Part shown: piece by piece, positions 33,412 through 41,754 of the stretch | Position numbering within the stretch: position 1 is the stretch's first letter | How the letters are laid out: each line of letters starts with the position of its first letter | Source: Olsenella sp. An270 | GTDB taxonomy: Bacteria; Actinomycetota; Coriobacteriia; Coriobacteriales; Atopobiaceae | Reading direction: 5' to 3' | NCBI RefSeq assembly: GCF_002159735.1 | Contig: NZ_NFJF01000005.1 | Location: 1-64,000, forward strand | DNA: 64,000 bases | Program-made: the position numbers and the translations under genes | The notes under the pieces: generated by a model | Seen by the model: the letters and a program-made list of their open reading frames with translations, nothing else | What the model was told of the DNA's origin: nothing | The model's database searches: none

Positions 33412-33492
33412 GGGCGACCCGGGGTCCTTCTCGCCAAGCGATTCACGAAGTGAGCGAGCGCTGAGCTTGGAGAGAAGGACCCCGGGCCGCCC
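33412..33492 (-). terminator. Long hairpin after leuC, related to the pcrA palindrome
   Basis: Arms 33412-33432 and 33472-33492 pair at 20 of 21 positions (GGGCGACCCGGGGTCCTTCTC). The loop contains, on the minus strand, AGCTCAGCGCTCGCT followed by GAATCGCT, also present in the loop of the palindrome inside pcrA. It starts 10 bp after the leuC stop, so it probably ends the leuAC transcript. Confidence 0.65.
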
Positions 33493-33501
33493 GGACGTGC
33501 C

Positions 33502-34764
33502 CTACAGGTCCGATGGCAGCGCGATGTGGCCCGCGACGGCCGATGCGGCCGCGACGGCGGGACTCGCCAGGTAGACCTCGGAGGTGGGGTCGCCCATGCG
33601 GCCGACGAAGTTGCGGTTGGTGGTGGAGACGCAGCGCTCCCCCGCCGCGAGGATGCCCATGTAGCCGCCCAGGCAGGGGCCGCAGGTGGGCGTGGAGACC
33701 ACGCAGTGCGCGTTGATGAAGATGTCCATCAGGCCCTCGTGCACGCAGTCGAGCCAGACGCCCTGCGTGGCGGGGATGACGATGCAGCGCACGCCGTCGG
33801 CGACGGTGCGGCCGCAGAGCACCTCGGCCGCGGCGCGCATGTCCTCGATGCGGCCGTTGGTGCAAGAGCCGATGACGACCTGGTCGATCTTGATGTGGCG
33901 GCTCTCGGCGACCGGGTGGGTGTTGCTCGGCAGGTGCGGCCAGGAGACCGTGGGCACGATGTCGGCGGCATCGATGTGGATGACCTGCTTGTACTGGGCG
34001 TCCTCGTCGGGATGATACTCGACGAAGGCGCGCTGGGTGCGACGGCTCACGTACTCGCGGCACTTGTCGTCCACCTCGAAGAGGCCAGCCTTGCCGCCCG
34101 CCTCGATGGCCATGTTGGCAATGGTGAGGCGGCCCTCCACGGAGAGCGCCTCAATCGTGGAGCCCGCGAACTCCATCGCACAGTAGAGCGCGCCGTCCAC
34201 GCCGATCTTGCCGATGACGTGGAGGATGACGTCCTTGGCGCTCGCGCCCTCGGGGAGCTCGCCGTCCACGACGATGCGGATGGTCTCGGGCACCTTGAAC
34301 CAGGCGCGGCCGGTGGCCATGCCCACGCCGGCGTCGGTGGAGCCCACGCCGGTGGAGAAGGCGCCGATGCCGCCGTAGGTGCAGGTGTGGGAGTCGGCGC
34401 CGATCATGAGGTCGCCGGGGACCACCACGCCGCGCTCAGGGAGCAGGGCGTGCTCGATGCCCATGCAGCCCTGCTCGTAGTAGTGCGTAATCTGGTGCTC
34501 GTGGGCAAAGTCGCGCGTGACCTTGGTCTGCTCGGCGCTCTTGATGTCCTTGTTGGGGGCGTAGTGGTCGGGCACGAGGCAGATCTTGTCCTTGTCGAAG
34601 ACGCCGGCACCGATCTCGCGCACGGTCTTGATCGCGATGGGGGCCGTGATGTCGTTGGCGAGCACGAGGTCGAGGTCGCACTCGACGAGCTGGCCGGGGA
34701 CGACCTCCTCGAGGCCCGCGTGGGCGGCGAGGATCTTCTCGGCCATGGTCATGGGACGAGCCAT
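33502..34764 (-). CDS. leuC: 3-isopropylmalate dehydratase large subunit
   Basis: Aconitase-family subunit carrying the 4Fe-4S cluster (420 aa). The cluster cysteines are in [13 protein letters not shown] near residue 300 and [13 protein letters not shown] near residues 360-363. The [11 protein letters not shown] and [12 protein letters not shown] active-site segments are present. The short length marks the HacA/archaeal-type LeuC, matching the short LeuD. The ATG directly abuts the leuA stop (TAAATG), so expression is coupled. Confidence 0.96.
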   Translation of the reverse strand: MARPMTMAEKILAAHAGLEEVVPGQLVECDLDLVLANDITAPIAIKTVREIGAGVFDKDKICLVPDHYAPNKDIKSAEQTKVTRDFAHEHQITHYYEQGCMGIEHALLPERGVVVPGDLMIGADSHTCTYGGIGAFSTGVGSTDAGVGMATGRAWFKVPETIRIVVDGELPEGASAKDVILHVIGKIGVDGALYCAMEFAGSTIEALSVEGRLTIANMAIEAGGKAGLFEVDDKCREYVSRRTQRAFVEYHPDEDAQYKQVIHIDAADIVPTVSWPHLPSNTHPVAESRHIKIDQVVIGSCTNGRIEDMRAAAEVLCGRTVADGVRCIVIPATQGVWLDCVHEGLMDIFINAHCVVSTPTCGPCLGGYMGILAAGERCVSTTNRNFVGRMGDPTSEVYLASPAVAAASAVAGHIALPSDL

Positions 34765-36300
34765 TTACTTACCCTCCTTGGAGCGCGCGGTCTGGATCAT
34801 GCGGTTGATGGCGTTCACGTAGGCCTTGGCGCTCGAGACGATGATGTCGTTGTCGGCGCCGCGGCCGGTGTAGACCCTGCCGTCCTCGGCCGTGATGCGC
34901 ACCGTGACCTCGCCGATGGCGTCGATGCCGCGGGTGATGGCCTTGACGGAGAACTCCGCGAGGTCGCCGTGGACCGCGACGACCTTGTCGATCGCCTGGT
35001 AGGCGGCATCGACGGGACCGGTGCCGGTGGCGGCGACCACGTGGCTCACGCCCAGCTCGTCGGTGATCGTGGCCGTGGCCGTGGGGATCAGCGGGTCGCC
35101 GCAGGAGACCTGCAGCGCGTCGAGCGTGTAGACGGCGGCGACGTCGCGCTGGCGCTCCTGGACCATGGACTCGAGGTCCTCGTCGTAGACCTCCTTCTTC
35201 TGGTCCGCGATCTCCAGGAAGCGCTGGTAGACCTCGTCAAACTCGGCGTCGGCGAAGGTGTAGCCCAGCTCTGCCAGGCGGTGGCGCAGCGCCGCGTGGC
35301 CGGAGCGCGCCGAGAGGATGATCTCGGAGCCGGCCGCGCCCACGTCGGCGGGGTCGATGATCTCATAGGTGTCACGGGCCTTGAGGACGCCGTCCTGGTG
35401 GATGCCCGAGGAGTGCGCGAAGGCGTTGGCGCCGACGATGGCCTTGTTGGCCTGGACACTCATGCCCGTGATGCGACTGACGAGGTGGCTCGCGCGCGTG
35501 AGCTCGGTGGTCACGATGTCGGTGTGGGCGTCCAGCTCCTCGCCGTGCATCTTGATTGCCATGACGACCTCCTCGAGCGCGGTGTTGCCGGCGCGCTCGC
35601 CCAGGCCGTTGATCGTGCACTCGATCTGGCGGGCTCCGTTCTTGACGCCCTGGAGGGCGAGCGCCGTGGCCATGCCGAGGTCGTTGTGGGTGTGGACGGA
35701 GATGATGACGTCCTCGATGCCGATGACGTTGTCCGCGAGGCCCTTGATGCGCTGTCCAAAGTCCTCGGGCAGCTGGTAGCCCGTGGTGTCCGGGATGTTC
35801 ACGACGGTGGCGCCGGCCTTGACGACGGCCTGGATCACACGCTCGAGGAAGGCCTGGTCGGCGCGGCCGGCGTCCTCGGCGTAGAACTCGACGTCCTCGA
35901 CGTACTTCTTGGCGTACTCCACGCAGTGGATAGCGCGCTCGACGCACTCGTCCTCGGTGATGCGCAGCTTGTCGCGCAGGTGGCTCGGCGAGACGCCGAT
36001 GCCGGTGTGGATGCGCGGGCGCTTGGCGCACTTGAGCGCCTCGGCCGCACGGTCGATGTCCTTCTCGACCGCACGCGTGAGGCCGCAGACCACGCAGTCG
36101 TCACCGGCGATGCGGCCGATCTCCTGCACGGAGCGGAAGTCGCCCGGAGAGGAGATGGGGAAGCCGGCCTCGATGACGTCCACGCCCATGCGGATGAGCT
36201 GCTGGGCGATGACGAGCTTCTCCTCGGTGTTCATGGAGGCGCCGGGGCTCTGCTCGCCGTCGCGCAGGGTGGTGTCAAAGATGTGAATCTTCCTGGTCAT
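34765..36300 (-). CDS. leuA: 2-isopropylmalate synthase
   Basis: First committed enzyme of leucine biosynthesis, condensing acetyl-CoA with 2-oxoisovalerate (511 aa). The catalytic barrel shows [17 protein letters not shown] at the N-terminus, and the metal ligands in [13 protein letters not shown] near residue 200 and NGLGERAGN. The C-terminal allosteric leucine-binding domain (from about residue 385) ends in NAINRM. The ATG at 36300 follows AGAAAGGCCCC. Upstream is a leucine-rich leader peptide, indicating attenuation by leucyl-tRNA supply as well as feedback inhibition. Confidence 0.96.
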   Translation of the reverse strand: MTRKIHIFDTTLRDGEQSPGASMNTEEKLVIAQQLIRMGVDVIEAGFPISSPGDFRSVQEIGRIAGDDCVVCGLTRAVEKDIDRAAEALKCAKRPRIHTGIGVSPSHLRDKLRITEDECVERAIHCVEYAKKYVEDVEFYAEDAGRADQAFLERVIQAVVKAGATVVNIPDTTGYQLPEDFGQRIKGLADNVIGIEDVIISVHTHNDLGMATALALQGVKNGARQIECTINGLGERAGNTALEEVVMAIKMHGEELDAHTDIVTTELTRASHLVSRITGMSVQANKAIVGANAFAHSSGIHQDGVLKARDTYEIIDPADVGAAGSEIILSARSGHAALRHRLAELGYTFADAEFDEVYQRFLEIADQKKEVYDEDLESMVQERQRDVAAVYTLDALQVSCGDPLIPTATATITDELGVSHVVAATGTGPVDAAYQAIDKVVAVHGDLAEFSVKAITRGIDAIGEVTVRITAEDGRVYTGRGADNDIIVSSAKAYVNAINRMIQTARSKEGK

Positions 36301-36401
36301 GGCAGGGGCCTTTCTCGTGTGGGTCCTCATGCGGGAGCTGTGTGCTCGAAGGGGCCGCGCCCCGGGGACGCGGACGTGGCGCGCGCCAGGCGAGCGTAAC
36401 C
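36301..36401 (-). promoter_or_regulatory. leuA attenuator region
   Basis: Between the leader-peptide stop and leuA the transcript can form GC-rich stems. Examples are GGCGCGCGCC just after the stop, and CCGCG...CGCGG around TCCCCGGGG. The end of the leader ORF (CCCAGCGCGCGC) can pair with the first stem region, giving alternative structures as in classical attenuators. No U-tract was seen, so control might be of Rho access or translation instead. Confidence 0.45.
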
Positions 36402-36494
36402 CTAGCGCGCGCTGGGTAGCGAGAGCAGGTTGAGGGCGAGAAGGGCATGCGCGCACGGAGAGGTTCCAACGCCTGCGGTGGTGCGCCGTGTCAT
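36402..36494 (-). CDS. leuL: Leucine-rich leader peptide of leuA
   Basis: A 30-codon ORF ending 101 bp before leuA. It starts ATG after GGGGGGATGGC and ends TAG. Its second half reads [14 protein letters not shown], six leucines in nine residues, including the rare codons CTT and CTA. This is the hallmark of a ribosome-stalling leader that senses leucyl-tRNA. Leader peptides before leuA are known in other actinobacteria and enterobacteria. It overlaps no other gene on either strand. Confidence 0.75.
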   Translation of the reverse strand: MTRRTTAGVGTSPCAHALLALNLLSLPSAR

Positions 36495-36751
36495 GCCATC
36501 CCCCCAACGTCTCGAGCGCCCCACGTCGGGCGCGATTAGAGCGCACTATCTCACAGCTCGGCTTCCCAGCTGGAAATGGTTTTGCAACCGAAACAAATCG
36601 CGTCGGCGAGCGGGGCCGCCGGGGCGCGTCTCACACGGGTGTTGCAAGATATGAGACCTCTTTTCAGGTTATTTTAAGATTCAGTAAAGTATTTGAACAT
36701 CGTTAGCTTGTAATTGTACGAGATAAACTTTTACAGTCAGGATGGCAAGGT
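36495..36751. other. Divergent promoter region of leuA and the radical SAM operon
   Basis: The part nearest the radical SAM gene (36655-36735) is strikingly AT-rich for this genome and probably holds its promoter. An inverted pair GTCTCA/TGAGAC at 36628-36633 and 36652-36657 could be an operator. No confident -10/-35 assignment was possible for either direction. Confidence 0.45.
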
Positions 36752-37984
36752 ATGCGCTTCTCGGATGACGTCGTCACCCTCAGCCCCGCGGGCCTCCCGA
36801 TGGTGGGGAACCTCGCGACGGGCGGGATCATCGGGCTCACCAGCGAGGGCGCGCGGCTGTGCGCCGCGCTGAGCGAGCGGGAGGTCTTCCCCGCGGAGGT
36901 TCCGCAGGGCTGCCACGAGCTGGTCGGGCACCTGGAGCGCGGCGGCTACCTCGGCCCGGCGAAGCGGGAGGTCACCAGGCTCGACTCGACCTACCTCCAC
37001 GTGACGCAGCGCTGCAACCTCTCGTGCCGCTTCTGCTACTCCGAGGGGGACGACAGGAACCGCCTGGCTGACCCTCCCCTCGCGAGTCTCTGTCGAGCCG
37101 TCGACCTCCTCGCCTCCCTCGGCTGCGCCCGCCTCGTCATCTCCGGCGGGGAGCCGTTCCTGAGAGACGACCTCCCCGAGCTCGCCGGGAGGGCGTGCGA
37201 CAAGGGGATCCCCGAGGTCGTCGTGCTCACCAACGGGCTGCTCGTGGACGAGGCCCGCGTCCGGGCGCTGCACGGGGCCGTCTCGTGCGTCGCCGTCGCC
37301 TTCGACGGGGCGTCGGCGGACGCCCCGGCGCCGCTGCGCGGGCCCCAGAACTACGAGCGTCTGGTGCGGGCGGTCGAGGTCATCCGGGACGCGGGCATCG
37401 AGGCGCGCATCCTGCCGACCCTGCACGCGGCGAACCTCGACGACATTCCCCGCTACCGCCGGCTCGCCGTGGAGCTGGGGGCCACCCTCGGCTTCAGCCT
37501 GCTCACGGCACCTGGGGACGAGCTCGGCGAGCTGCGGCTCACGGACGAGCAGCTCCGTCGGCTCGGAACGCGACCTCCCGCAGGGGTGCGGCCTACCGGA
37601 GACGCGCTCGACCCCTCCGCACTCCCCACCCTCTGCGCGCGCAGCTCCTGCGGGGCGGGCAGGCGGACGCTCAGCGTTGCCGCGGACGGCACGGTCTACC
37701 CCTGCCACATGCTGCACGTGCGCGAGCTTGCCCTGGGCAACGCGTTCGAGGGGAGCCTGGGCGCGACGGCGGAGATGCCGAGCGTCGACGACGTCGAGGG
37801 GTGCTCCTCCTGCGACGTCCGCTACCTCTGCGGGGGCGGCTGCCGCGCACGCGCCCTCATGGCAACCGGAAGCCTTTCCGGCAGGGACCCGTACTGCGAG
37901 CTCTCGCGCTCGCACTACACGGGCCTCTGCGAGCAGCTTGCGCGTAGGTTCAGGGGAGAGGGGGTGGACGACCATGCTGTTTGA
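36752..37984 (+). CDS. Radical SAM/SPASM peptide maturase
   Basis: Candidate RiPP-modifying enzyme (410 aa). Residues 1-75 (VVTLSPAGLPMVGNLATGG) look like a PqqD-type peptide-recognition domain. The radical SAM core has the cluster motif CNLSCRFCY near residue 89 and the SAM motif ISGGEPFLRDDL near residue 130. The C-terminal SPASM domain has Cys residues in YPCHMLHV, CSSCDVRYLCGGGCRA and DPYCELS for auxiliary iron-sulfur clusters. The next ORF, a 22-residue peptide with one cysteine, starts inside its last codons. SPASM enzymes usually form thioether or C-C crosslinks; the reaction here is not known. Confidence 0.9.
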   Translation: MRFSDDVVTLSPAGLPMVGNLATGGIIGLTSEGARLCAALSEREVFPAEVPQGCHELVGHLERGGYLGPAKREVTRLDSTYLHVTQRCNLSCRFCYSEGDDRNRLADPPLASLCRAVDLLASLGCARLVISGGEPFLRDDLPELAGRACDKGIPEVVVLTNGLLVDEARVRALHGAVSCVAVAFDGASADAPAPLRGPQNYERLVRAVEVIRDAGIEARILPTLHAANLDDIPRYRRLAVELGATLGFSLLTAPGDELGELRLTDEQLRRLGTRPPAGVRPTGDALDPSALPTLCARSSCGAGRRTLSVAADGTVYPCHMLHVRELALGNAFEGSLGATAEMPSVDDVEGCSSCDVRYLCGGGCRARALMATGSLSGRDPYCELSRSHYTGLCEQLARRFRGEGVDDHAV

Positions 37985-38042
37985 GATCAACGCCACGGCA
38001 CGTACCTGCATCGTCATCGCGGGCATCCGCATCGGAGTCTAG
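37974..38042 (+). CDS. Candidate RiPP precursor micropeptide (22 aa)
   Basis: A 22-codon ORF whose ATG overlaps the last 11 bases of the radical SAM gene. It is preceded by GGGAGAGGGGGTGG and ends TAG within the ribosome site of the next gene. The N-terminal half is polar with one acidic residue; the C-terminal half reads CIVIAGIRIGV, with a single cysteine at position 12 and beta-branched residues. Tight packing between two genes, a good ribosome site and the maturase partner argue it is translated. The short leader (11 residues) is unusual for a RiPP precursor. It could alternatively be a translation-coupling ORF. Confidence 0.6.
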   Translation: MLFEINATARTCIVIAGIRIGV

Positions 38043-38050
38043 GAGGAACC

Positions 38051-38548
38051 ATGACAGATGAGATCGACCGATCCTATCGGAGGGCGAGCAGGGCGGCCGC
38101 CGTCGGCACGGCGTGCATGTGCCTGCTGTTCCTCCTGATGTTGCTCAACGCCCTCGTGCTCCTGTACGTGGCGGTCGGGACGGATACCCTGCGTCCGCTC
38201 CCCGACGGGCAGGTCCTGGTCATGCTCGCGTCGAACCTCGTTCCCGCGCTCCAGGTCCTGCCGCTCGCAGGCTTCCTGCGGCACTTTGCCGACGGCAGCC
38301 CGTTCGAGCCCGCACAGTCCGCCCGGCTCGCCGTGGCGGGCGCGCTCCTGCTCCTGCAGCAGGTCCTCTCGGGGATGTACGCGCCCCTGGACCCCATGCT
38401 CGTGTCTGCGGAGCCGGTCCCGCTGCTGGTCACCGACGCACCCGGGGTCGAGGTCGACGACATCACCATGGTCGTCTTTCTCCTCTGTCTCGCGCTGGTC
38501 GTCCGATACGGCGGCGCTCTCAAGGAGGATTCTGACAGCATCGCGTAA
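38051..38548 (+). CDS. DUF2975-like membrane protein
   Basis: Membrane protein (165 aa) with four predicted helices: residues 16-43, 56-75, 90-110 and 136-153. The layout matches the DUF2975 family, small integral proteins normally encoded next to a YozG-like HTH protein, as here. Their function is unknown. The AGGAGGAACC ribosome site overlaps the stop of the micropeptide ORF, so the two are probably translated together. In this setting it might export or sense the modified peptide, or provide immunity; that is inference. Confidence 0.72.
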   Translation: MTDEIDRSYRRASRAAAVGTACMCLLFLLMLLNALVLLYVAVGTDTLRPLPDGQVLVMLASNLVPALQVLPLAGFLRHFADGSPFEPAQSARLAVAGALLLLQQVLSGMYAPLDPMLVSAEPVPLLVTDAPGVEVDDITMVVFLLCLALVVRYGGALKEDSDSIA

Positions 38549-38586
38549 GATATGGGTGCAAGCTGCTCAAGGGAAGAGGTGATCAC

Positions 38587-38835
38587 GTGCCCATAGTCAT
38601 GCGCCTTGATCGAGTCATGGCCGAGAGGAAGATTTCCTCCACGGAGCTCGCCAAGAGGGTGGGTACCTCGACGGTCAATCTGTCGAACATCAAGAACGGC
38701 CACATCAGGGGCATGCGCTTCTCGACCCTCGAGGCGCTCTGTCAGGTTCTCCGGTGCAAGCCCGGCGACATCATCGACTACGTGACCCCCGAGGAGCTCG
38801 CCGAGGAGCGGGCCCTCGGGGAGGTCGGCGAGTAG
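38587..38835 (+). CDS. YozG-like XRE transcriptional regulator
   Basis: Short helix-turn-helix protein (82 aa). The sequence MRLDRVMAERKISSTELAKR then TVNLSNIKNGHIRGMRFSTL and LRCKPGDIIDYV is characteristic of the YozG/DUF739-type XRE repressors paired with DUF2975. The start is GTG at 38587, with AAGAGGTGA upstream; an ATG four codons later is possible. It probably regulates this operon. It converges on nudC with 13 bp between stops. Confidence 0.87.
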   Translation: MPIVMRLDRVMAERKISSTELAKRVGTSTVNLSNIKNGHIRGMRFSTLEALCQVLRCKPGDIIDYVTPEELAEERALGEVGE

Positions 38836-38848
38836 GCGCGCCCGGCAG

Positions 38849-39748
38849 CTACTCCCAGGCGGCGCGGCCCATCGTGCGGAAGCGCTCGATCATCTCGCCC
38901 GTCATGGACGCACGGTCGTTCGTGCGCTCGAGGGGGATCTCGTCTCGGGTAAACCAGCGAGCCTCCTTGAGCTCGGAGCGGTCCACGGTGATCTGGGGGT
39001 CGCCGTCGACCTCGCACCAGAAGCCGACCATGAGCGTGTCGGTGAAGCTCCACGGCTGGCTCTTGTAGAAGCGCAGGTTCCTGACAGACAGGCCCACCTC
39101 CTCCATCACCTCGCGTCGCACGGTGTCCTCGAGCGGCTCGCCGACCTCGGTGAAGCCGGCGACGAGCGCCCAGAGCGCGGTCGTGCGCCCCGCGTAGCGC
39201 GTGAGCACGATCGCGTCGTCGGCGGGGTCATCGGCGACGCGCGCCACGGCGCAGATGACGCCGGGGCAGATCTTGGGGTAGGTCACCTTGGCGCACTCCG
39301 GGCACACGATCTCGCGGCTGCGGGGCGCGAGCTCGGTCGGCGCGCCGCAGCGCCCGCAGAAACGGTTGTCGCGGTACCAGCGGTCGAGCTGCGAGGCCGT
39401 CGCCGCCGCAAAGAGCAGGTGCTGGGGCTCGGCGTGGCGCAGCCAGTTCACCGACTCGTAGGCAAACCCCGCCGGCGCGCTCACGCGGTCGTCGAGCGCC
39501 AGGAAGAAGCGCTCGTCGCCGAGCGAGAAGAGGTAGGTCACCTGCGACGGCCTGCGCGGGTAGTCCGCGACGCGCGGCAGTTCCACGACCTCGCCGGAGT
39601 CACCGGCGTCCGCGTCGGCGCCGCCCACGTGCGTCACGCGCGCGAGGCAGCCGGCGGAGGTGAAGTGCAGCAGGTAGTCCTTCTCGCCCGCCTGGTGCGG
39701 CTCGAAGTGGTTGTCATAGCGGTGCTCGTCGCCAAACTCCTGAATCAT
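38849..39748 (-). CDS. nudC: NAD(+) diphosphatase / RNA decapping Nudix hydrolase
   Basis: NudC-type enzyme (299 aa) that hydrolyses NADH and removes NAD caps from RNA. The central zinc ribbon is CGRCG near residue 130 with CPEC near residue 148. The Nudix box G-X5-E-X7-REUXEEXGU is intact in GFTEVGEPLEDTVRREVMEE near residue 200. The diagnostic SQPWSF motif follows near residue 230. The ATG at 39748 follows GAAGGGGAGC. It appears monocistronic. Confidence 0.93.
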   Translation of the reverse strand: MIQEFGDEHRYDNHFEPHQAGEKDYLLHFTSAGCLARVTHVGGADADAGDSGEVVELPRVADYPRRPSQVTYLFSLGDERFFLALDDRVSAPAGFAYESVNWLRHAEPQHLLFAAATASQLDRWYRDNRFCGRCGAPTELAPRSREIVCPECAKVTYPKICPGVICAVARVADDPADDAIVLTRYAGRTTALWALVAGFTEVGEPLEDTVRREVMEEVGLSVRNLRFYKSQPWSFTDTLMVGFWCEVDGDPQITVDRSELKEARWFTRDEIPLERTNDRASMTGEMIERFRTMGRAAWE

Positions 39749-39970
39749 GTGCTCCCCTTCCCGGTCTCCCGGAGCAACTCTCACGATACCTGCCATTTTT
39801 ACCGACTTATGAACAGATTGTCGGCGCGAATGGCCCAGACATTACTAACTAAATCAATTCTATCAGGCGTTTCTTTGTGGGACCCGCCGCCCTAGGTGCT
39901 CGTGACAGAGAGAATCTATTCATAAGCCGGCATAGAAGTCAGGTGCCCGCACGATCTCCGGCCCGACCCT

Positions 39971-40882
39971 CTATTTGCCGCGTCGCCGGCCCAGTCCGAG
40001 CTCGCTCACGAGCACGGCGACGAAGATCGTGGCAAAGCCGAGCGCGATCCTCGGCGTGACGAGTTCGTGGTAGAAGAGCACGCTCGCCACCACGGCGAAC
40101 ACGCTCTCGAGCGAGAGGAGCAGCGACGCCTGGGCGGGCGGGACGTGCGCCTGGCCCAGGTTCTGGAGCACCATGCACACGCACGACGACAGGAGCACCA
40201 GGTACGCGAGCGAGAACCACGTGTCTGCGGAGGCAAAGGCCTCGGACGCGGGCGGGACCTCGAGAACGAGCGCCGTCCCGAGCGCGACCAGGGCGCTGAC
40301 CGCGAGCTGCACCACGGTGAGCGTCATGACGTCATGGGCGGACGAGAAGCGCGCCACGAGCACGATGTGCACGGCAAAGAGCACCGCGGCAACGAGCGTC
40401 ATCCAGTCGCCGCGGCTCATGGCGAGCGAGAGGTCGTCGCCGAGCGCCACCAGCCCCACGCCCACGATGGCGAGAAGGGCCGCGAGCACGTTGCCCCCGT
40501 CGGGACGTCGGCGCGTGACCACCCAGTTGATGAACGGCGTCATGACGCAGTAGGTGGCGGTGAGGAAGGCGTTGCGCCCCGGCGTTGTGTCGTCGAGGCC
40601 GATGTTTTGCACCACGAATGCCGCGCCCGACGCCAGGCCCAGGATCGCTCCCATGGCGAGATGGCTCCCGTCGAGGTTGTCGCGAAGGCGACGCCAGAAG
40701 AGCGCGCCCACGATCACGGCGGACGCCAGGAAGCGGATGCCCATGAGCCACGCGGGCGGGATGGCGTCCAACGTGTCCTTCATGACGACGAACGAGCCGC
40801 CCCAGATGGCGGCGGCCCCCGCGAGGGCGAGCTTCCACACCCACGACGGGGTGGAGCCATTGATGTTCTTCTCGGCACTCAT
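39971..40882 (-). CDS. EamA/DMT-family transporter
   Basis: Permease (303 aa) with ten hydrophobic helices in two EamA halves: AAAIWGGSFVVMKDTLDAIP near residue 22 and PPAQASLLLSLESVFAVVAS near residue 240. This second window member differs from the one at 16.8 kb and resembles the RhaT/YdcZ-like exporters only at fold level, so no substrate is proposed. Upstream lies the divergent NifU-like/GGGtGRT pair, with no shared function evident. Confidence 0.88.
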   Translation of the reverse strand: MSAEKNINGSTPSWVWKLALAGAAAIWGGSFVVMKDTLDAIPPAWLMGIRFLASAVIVGALFWRRLRDNLDGSHLAMGAILGLASGAAFVVQNIGLDDTTPGRNAFLTATYCVMTPFINWVVTRRRPDGGNVLAALLAIVGVGLVALGDDLSLAMSRGDWMTLVAAVLFAVHIVLVARFSSAHDVMTLTVVQLAVSALVALGTALVLEVPPASEAFASADTWFSLAYLVLLSSCVCMVLQNLGQAHVPPAQASLLLSLESVFAVVASVLFYHELVTPRIALGFATIFVAVLVSELGLGRRRGK

Positions 40883-41001
40883 GGGGCGGAATTATAGCGC
40901 CGCCACGCGCTTCTCGCCCGCCGTTTTGCCGTAAACTAGAGCCGGACTGGCAAAGGCCGGTCGCATGGCACCGACCTCAACACCACGGAGAGGAGCATTA
41001 C

Positions 41002-41736
41002 ATGCAGTATTCCGCAGAAGTCGAGAATATGTGCCCCGTCGCCAAGGGCGCATATCACGGCCCCGCGCCCATCCCCGAGGAGGGCAAGTGGGTCCAGGCC
41101 AAGGAGATCAAGGACATCTCCGGTCTCACGCACGGCGTGGGCTGGTGCGCGCCCCAGCAGGGTGCCTGCAAGCTCACCCTTAACGTCAAGGAGGGCGTCA
41201 TCGAGGAGTGCCTCGTCGAGACCCTCGGCTGCTCCGGCATGACCCACTCGGCGGCCATGGCCTCCGAGATCCTCCCGGGCAAGACCATCCTCGAGGCCCT
41301 CAACACCGACCTCGTCTGCGACGCCATCAACGTGGCCATGCGCGAGCTGTTCCTCCAGATCGTCTACGGCCGCTCCCAGACCGCCTTCTCCGAGGACGGC
41401 CTGCCCGTGGGCGCCTCCCTCGACGACCTCGGCAAGGGCCTGCGCACGCAGGTCGGCACCATGTTCGGCACCAAGGCCAAGGGCGCCCGCTACCTCGAGC
41501 TCGCCCAGGGCTACGTCACCCGCATGGCGCTCAACGAGAACAACGAGATCGTGGCCTTTGAGTTCCTGAACCTCGGCAAGTTCACCGAGGCCCTCAAGGC
41601 CGGCAAGACCCCCGAGGACGCCATCGCCGGCGCCATGGGCCACTACGGCCAGTGGGAGAACGCCGCCAAGTACATCGACCCGCGCACGGACGAGGAGACC
41701 CACACGGTCGCCAACGTCTTCCCCGTTCACGAGTAG
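41002..41736 (+). CDS. NifU-like iron-sulfur scaffold protein
   Basis: Protein of 244 aa with a NifU/IscU-like N-terminal domain. Cysteines occur at MCPVAKG near residue 11, WCAPQQGACKL near residues 49-56 and LGCSGMTHS near residue 75, the last matching the IscU active-site loop region. The C-terminal part is less familiar. It directly precedes and is presumably co-transcribed with a GGGtGRT protein (18 bp gap), an arrangement repeated in many anaerobes. Role is probably iron-sulfur related but not established. GGAGAGGAGC precedes the ATG. Confidence 0.8.
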   Translation: MQYSAEVENMCPVAKGAYHGPAPIPEEGKWVQAKEIKDISGLTHGVGWCAPQQGACKLTLNVKEGVIEECLVETLGCSGMTHSAAMASEILPGKTILEALNTDLVCDAINVAMRELFLQIVYGRSQTAFSEDGLPVGASLDDLGKGLRTQVGTMFGTKAKGARYLELAQGYVTRMALNENNEIVAFEFLNLGKFTEALKAGKTPEDAIAGAMGHYGQWENAAKYIDPRTDEETHTVANVFPVHE

Positions 41737-41754
41737 AAAGGGAGGGAAAACCAA

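Noticed and set aside
33526-36399. Very long open frame on the plus strand opposite leuC and leuA
   Set aside because: It is the antisense shadow of GC-rich coding DNA; the protein is low-complexity Val/Asp/Gly-rich, has no ribosome site or family match, and leuC/leuA are unambiguous on the other strand.
36301-36494. T-box riboswitch upstream of leuA
   Set aside because: No AGGGTGG...ACCGCG T-box sequence or specifier-loop stem was found; the leucine-rich leader peptide explains the region better.
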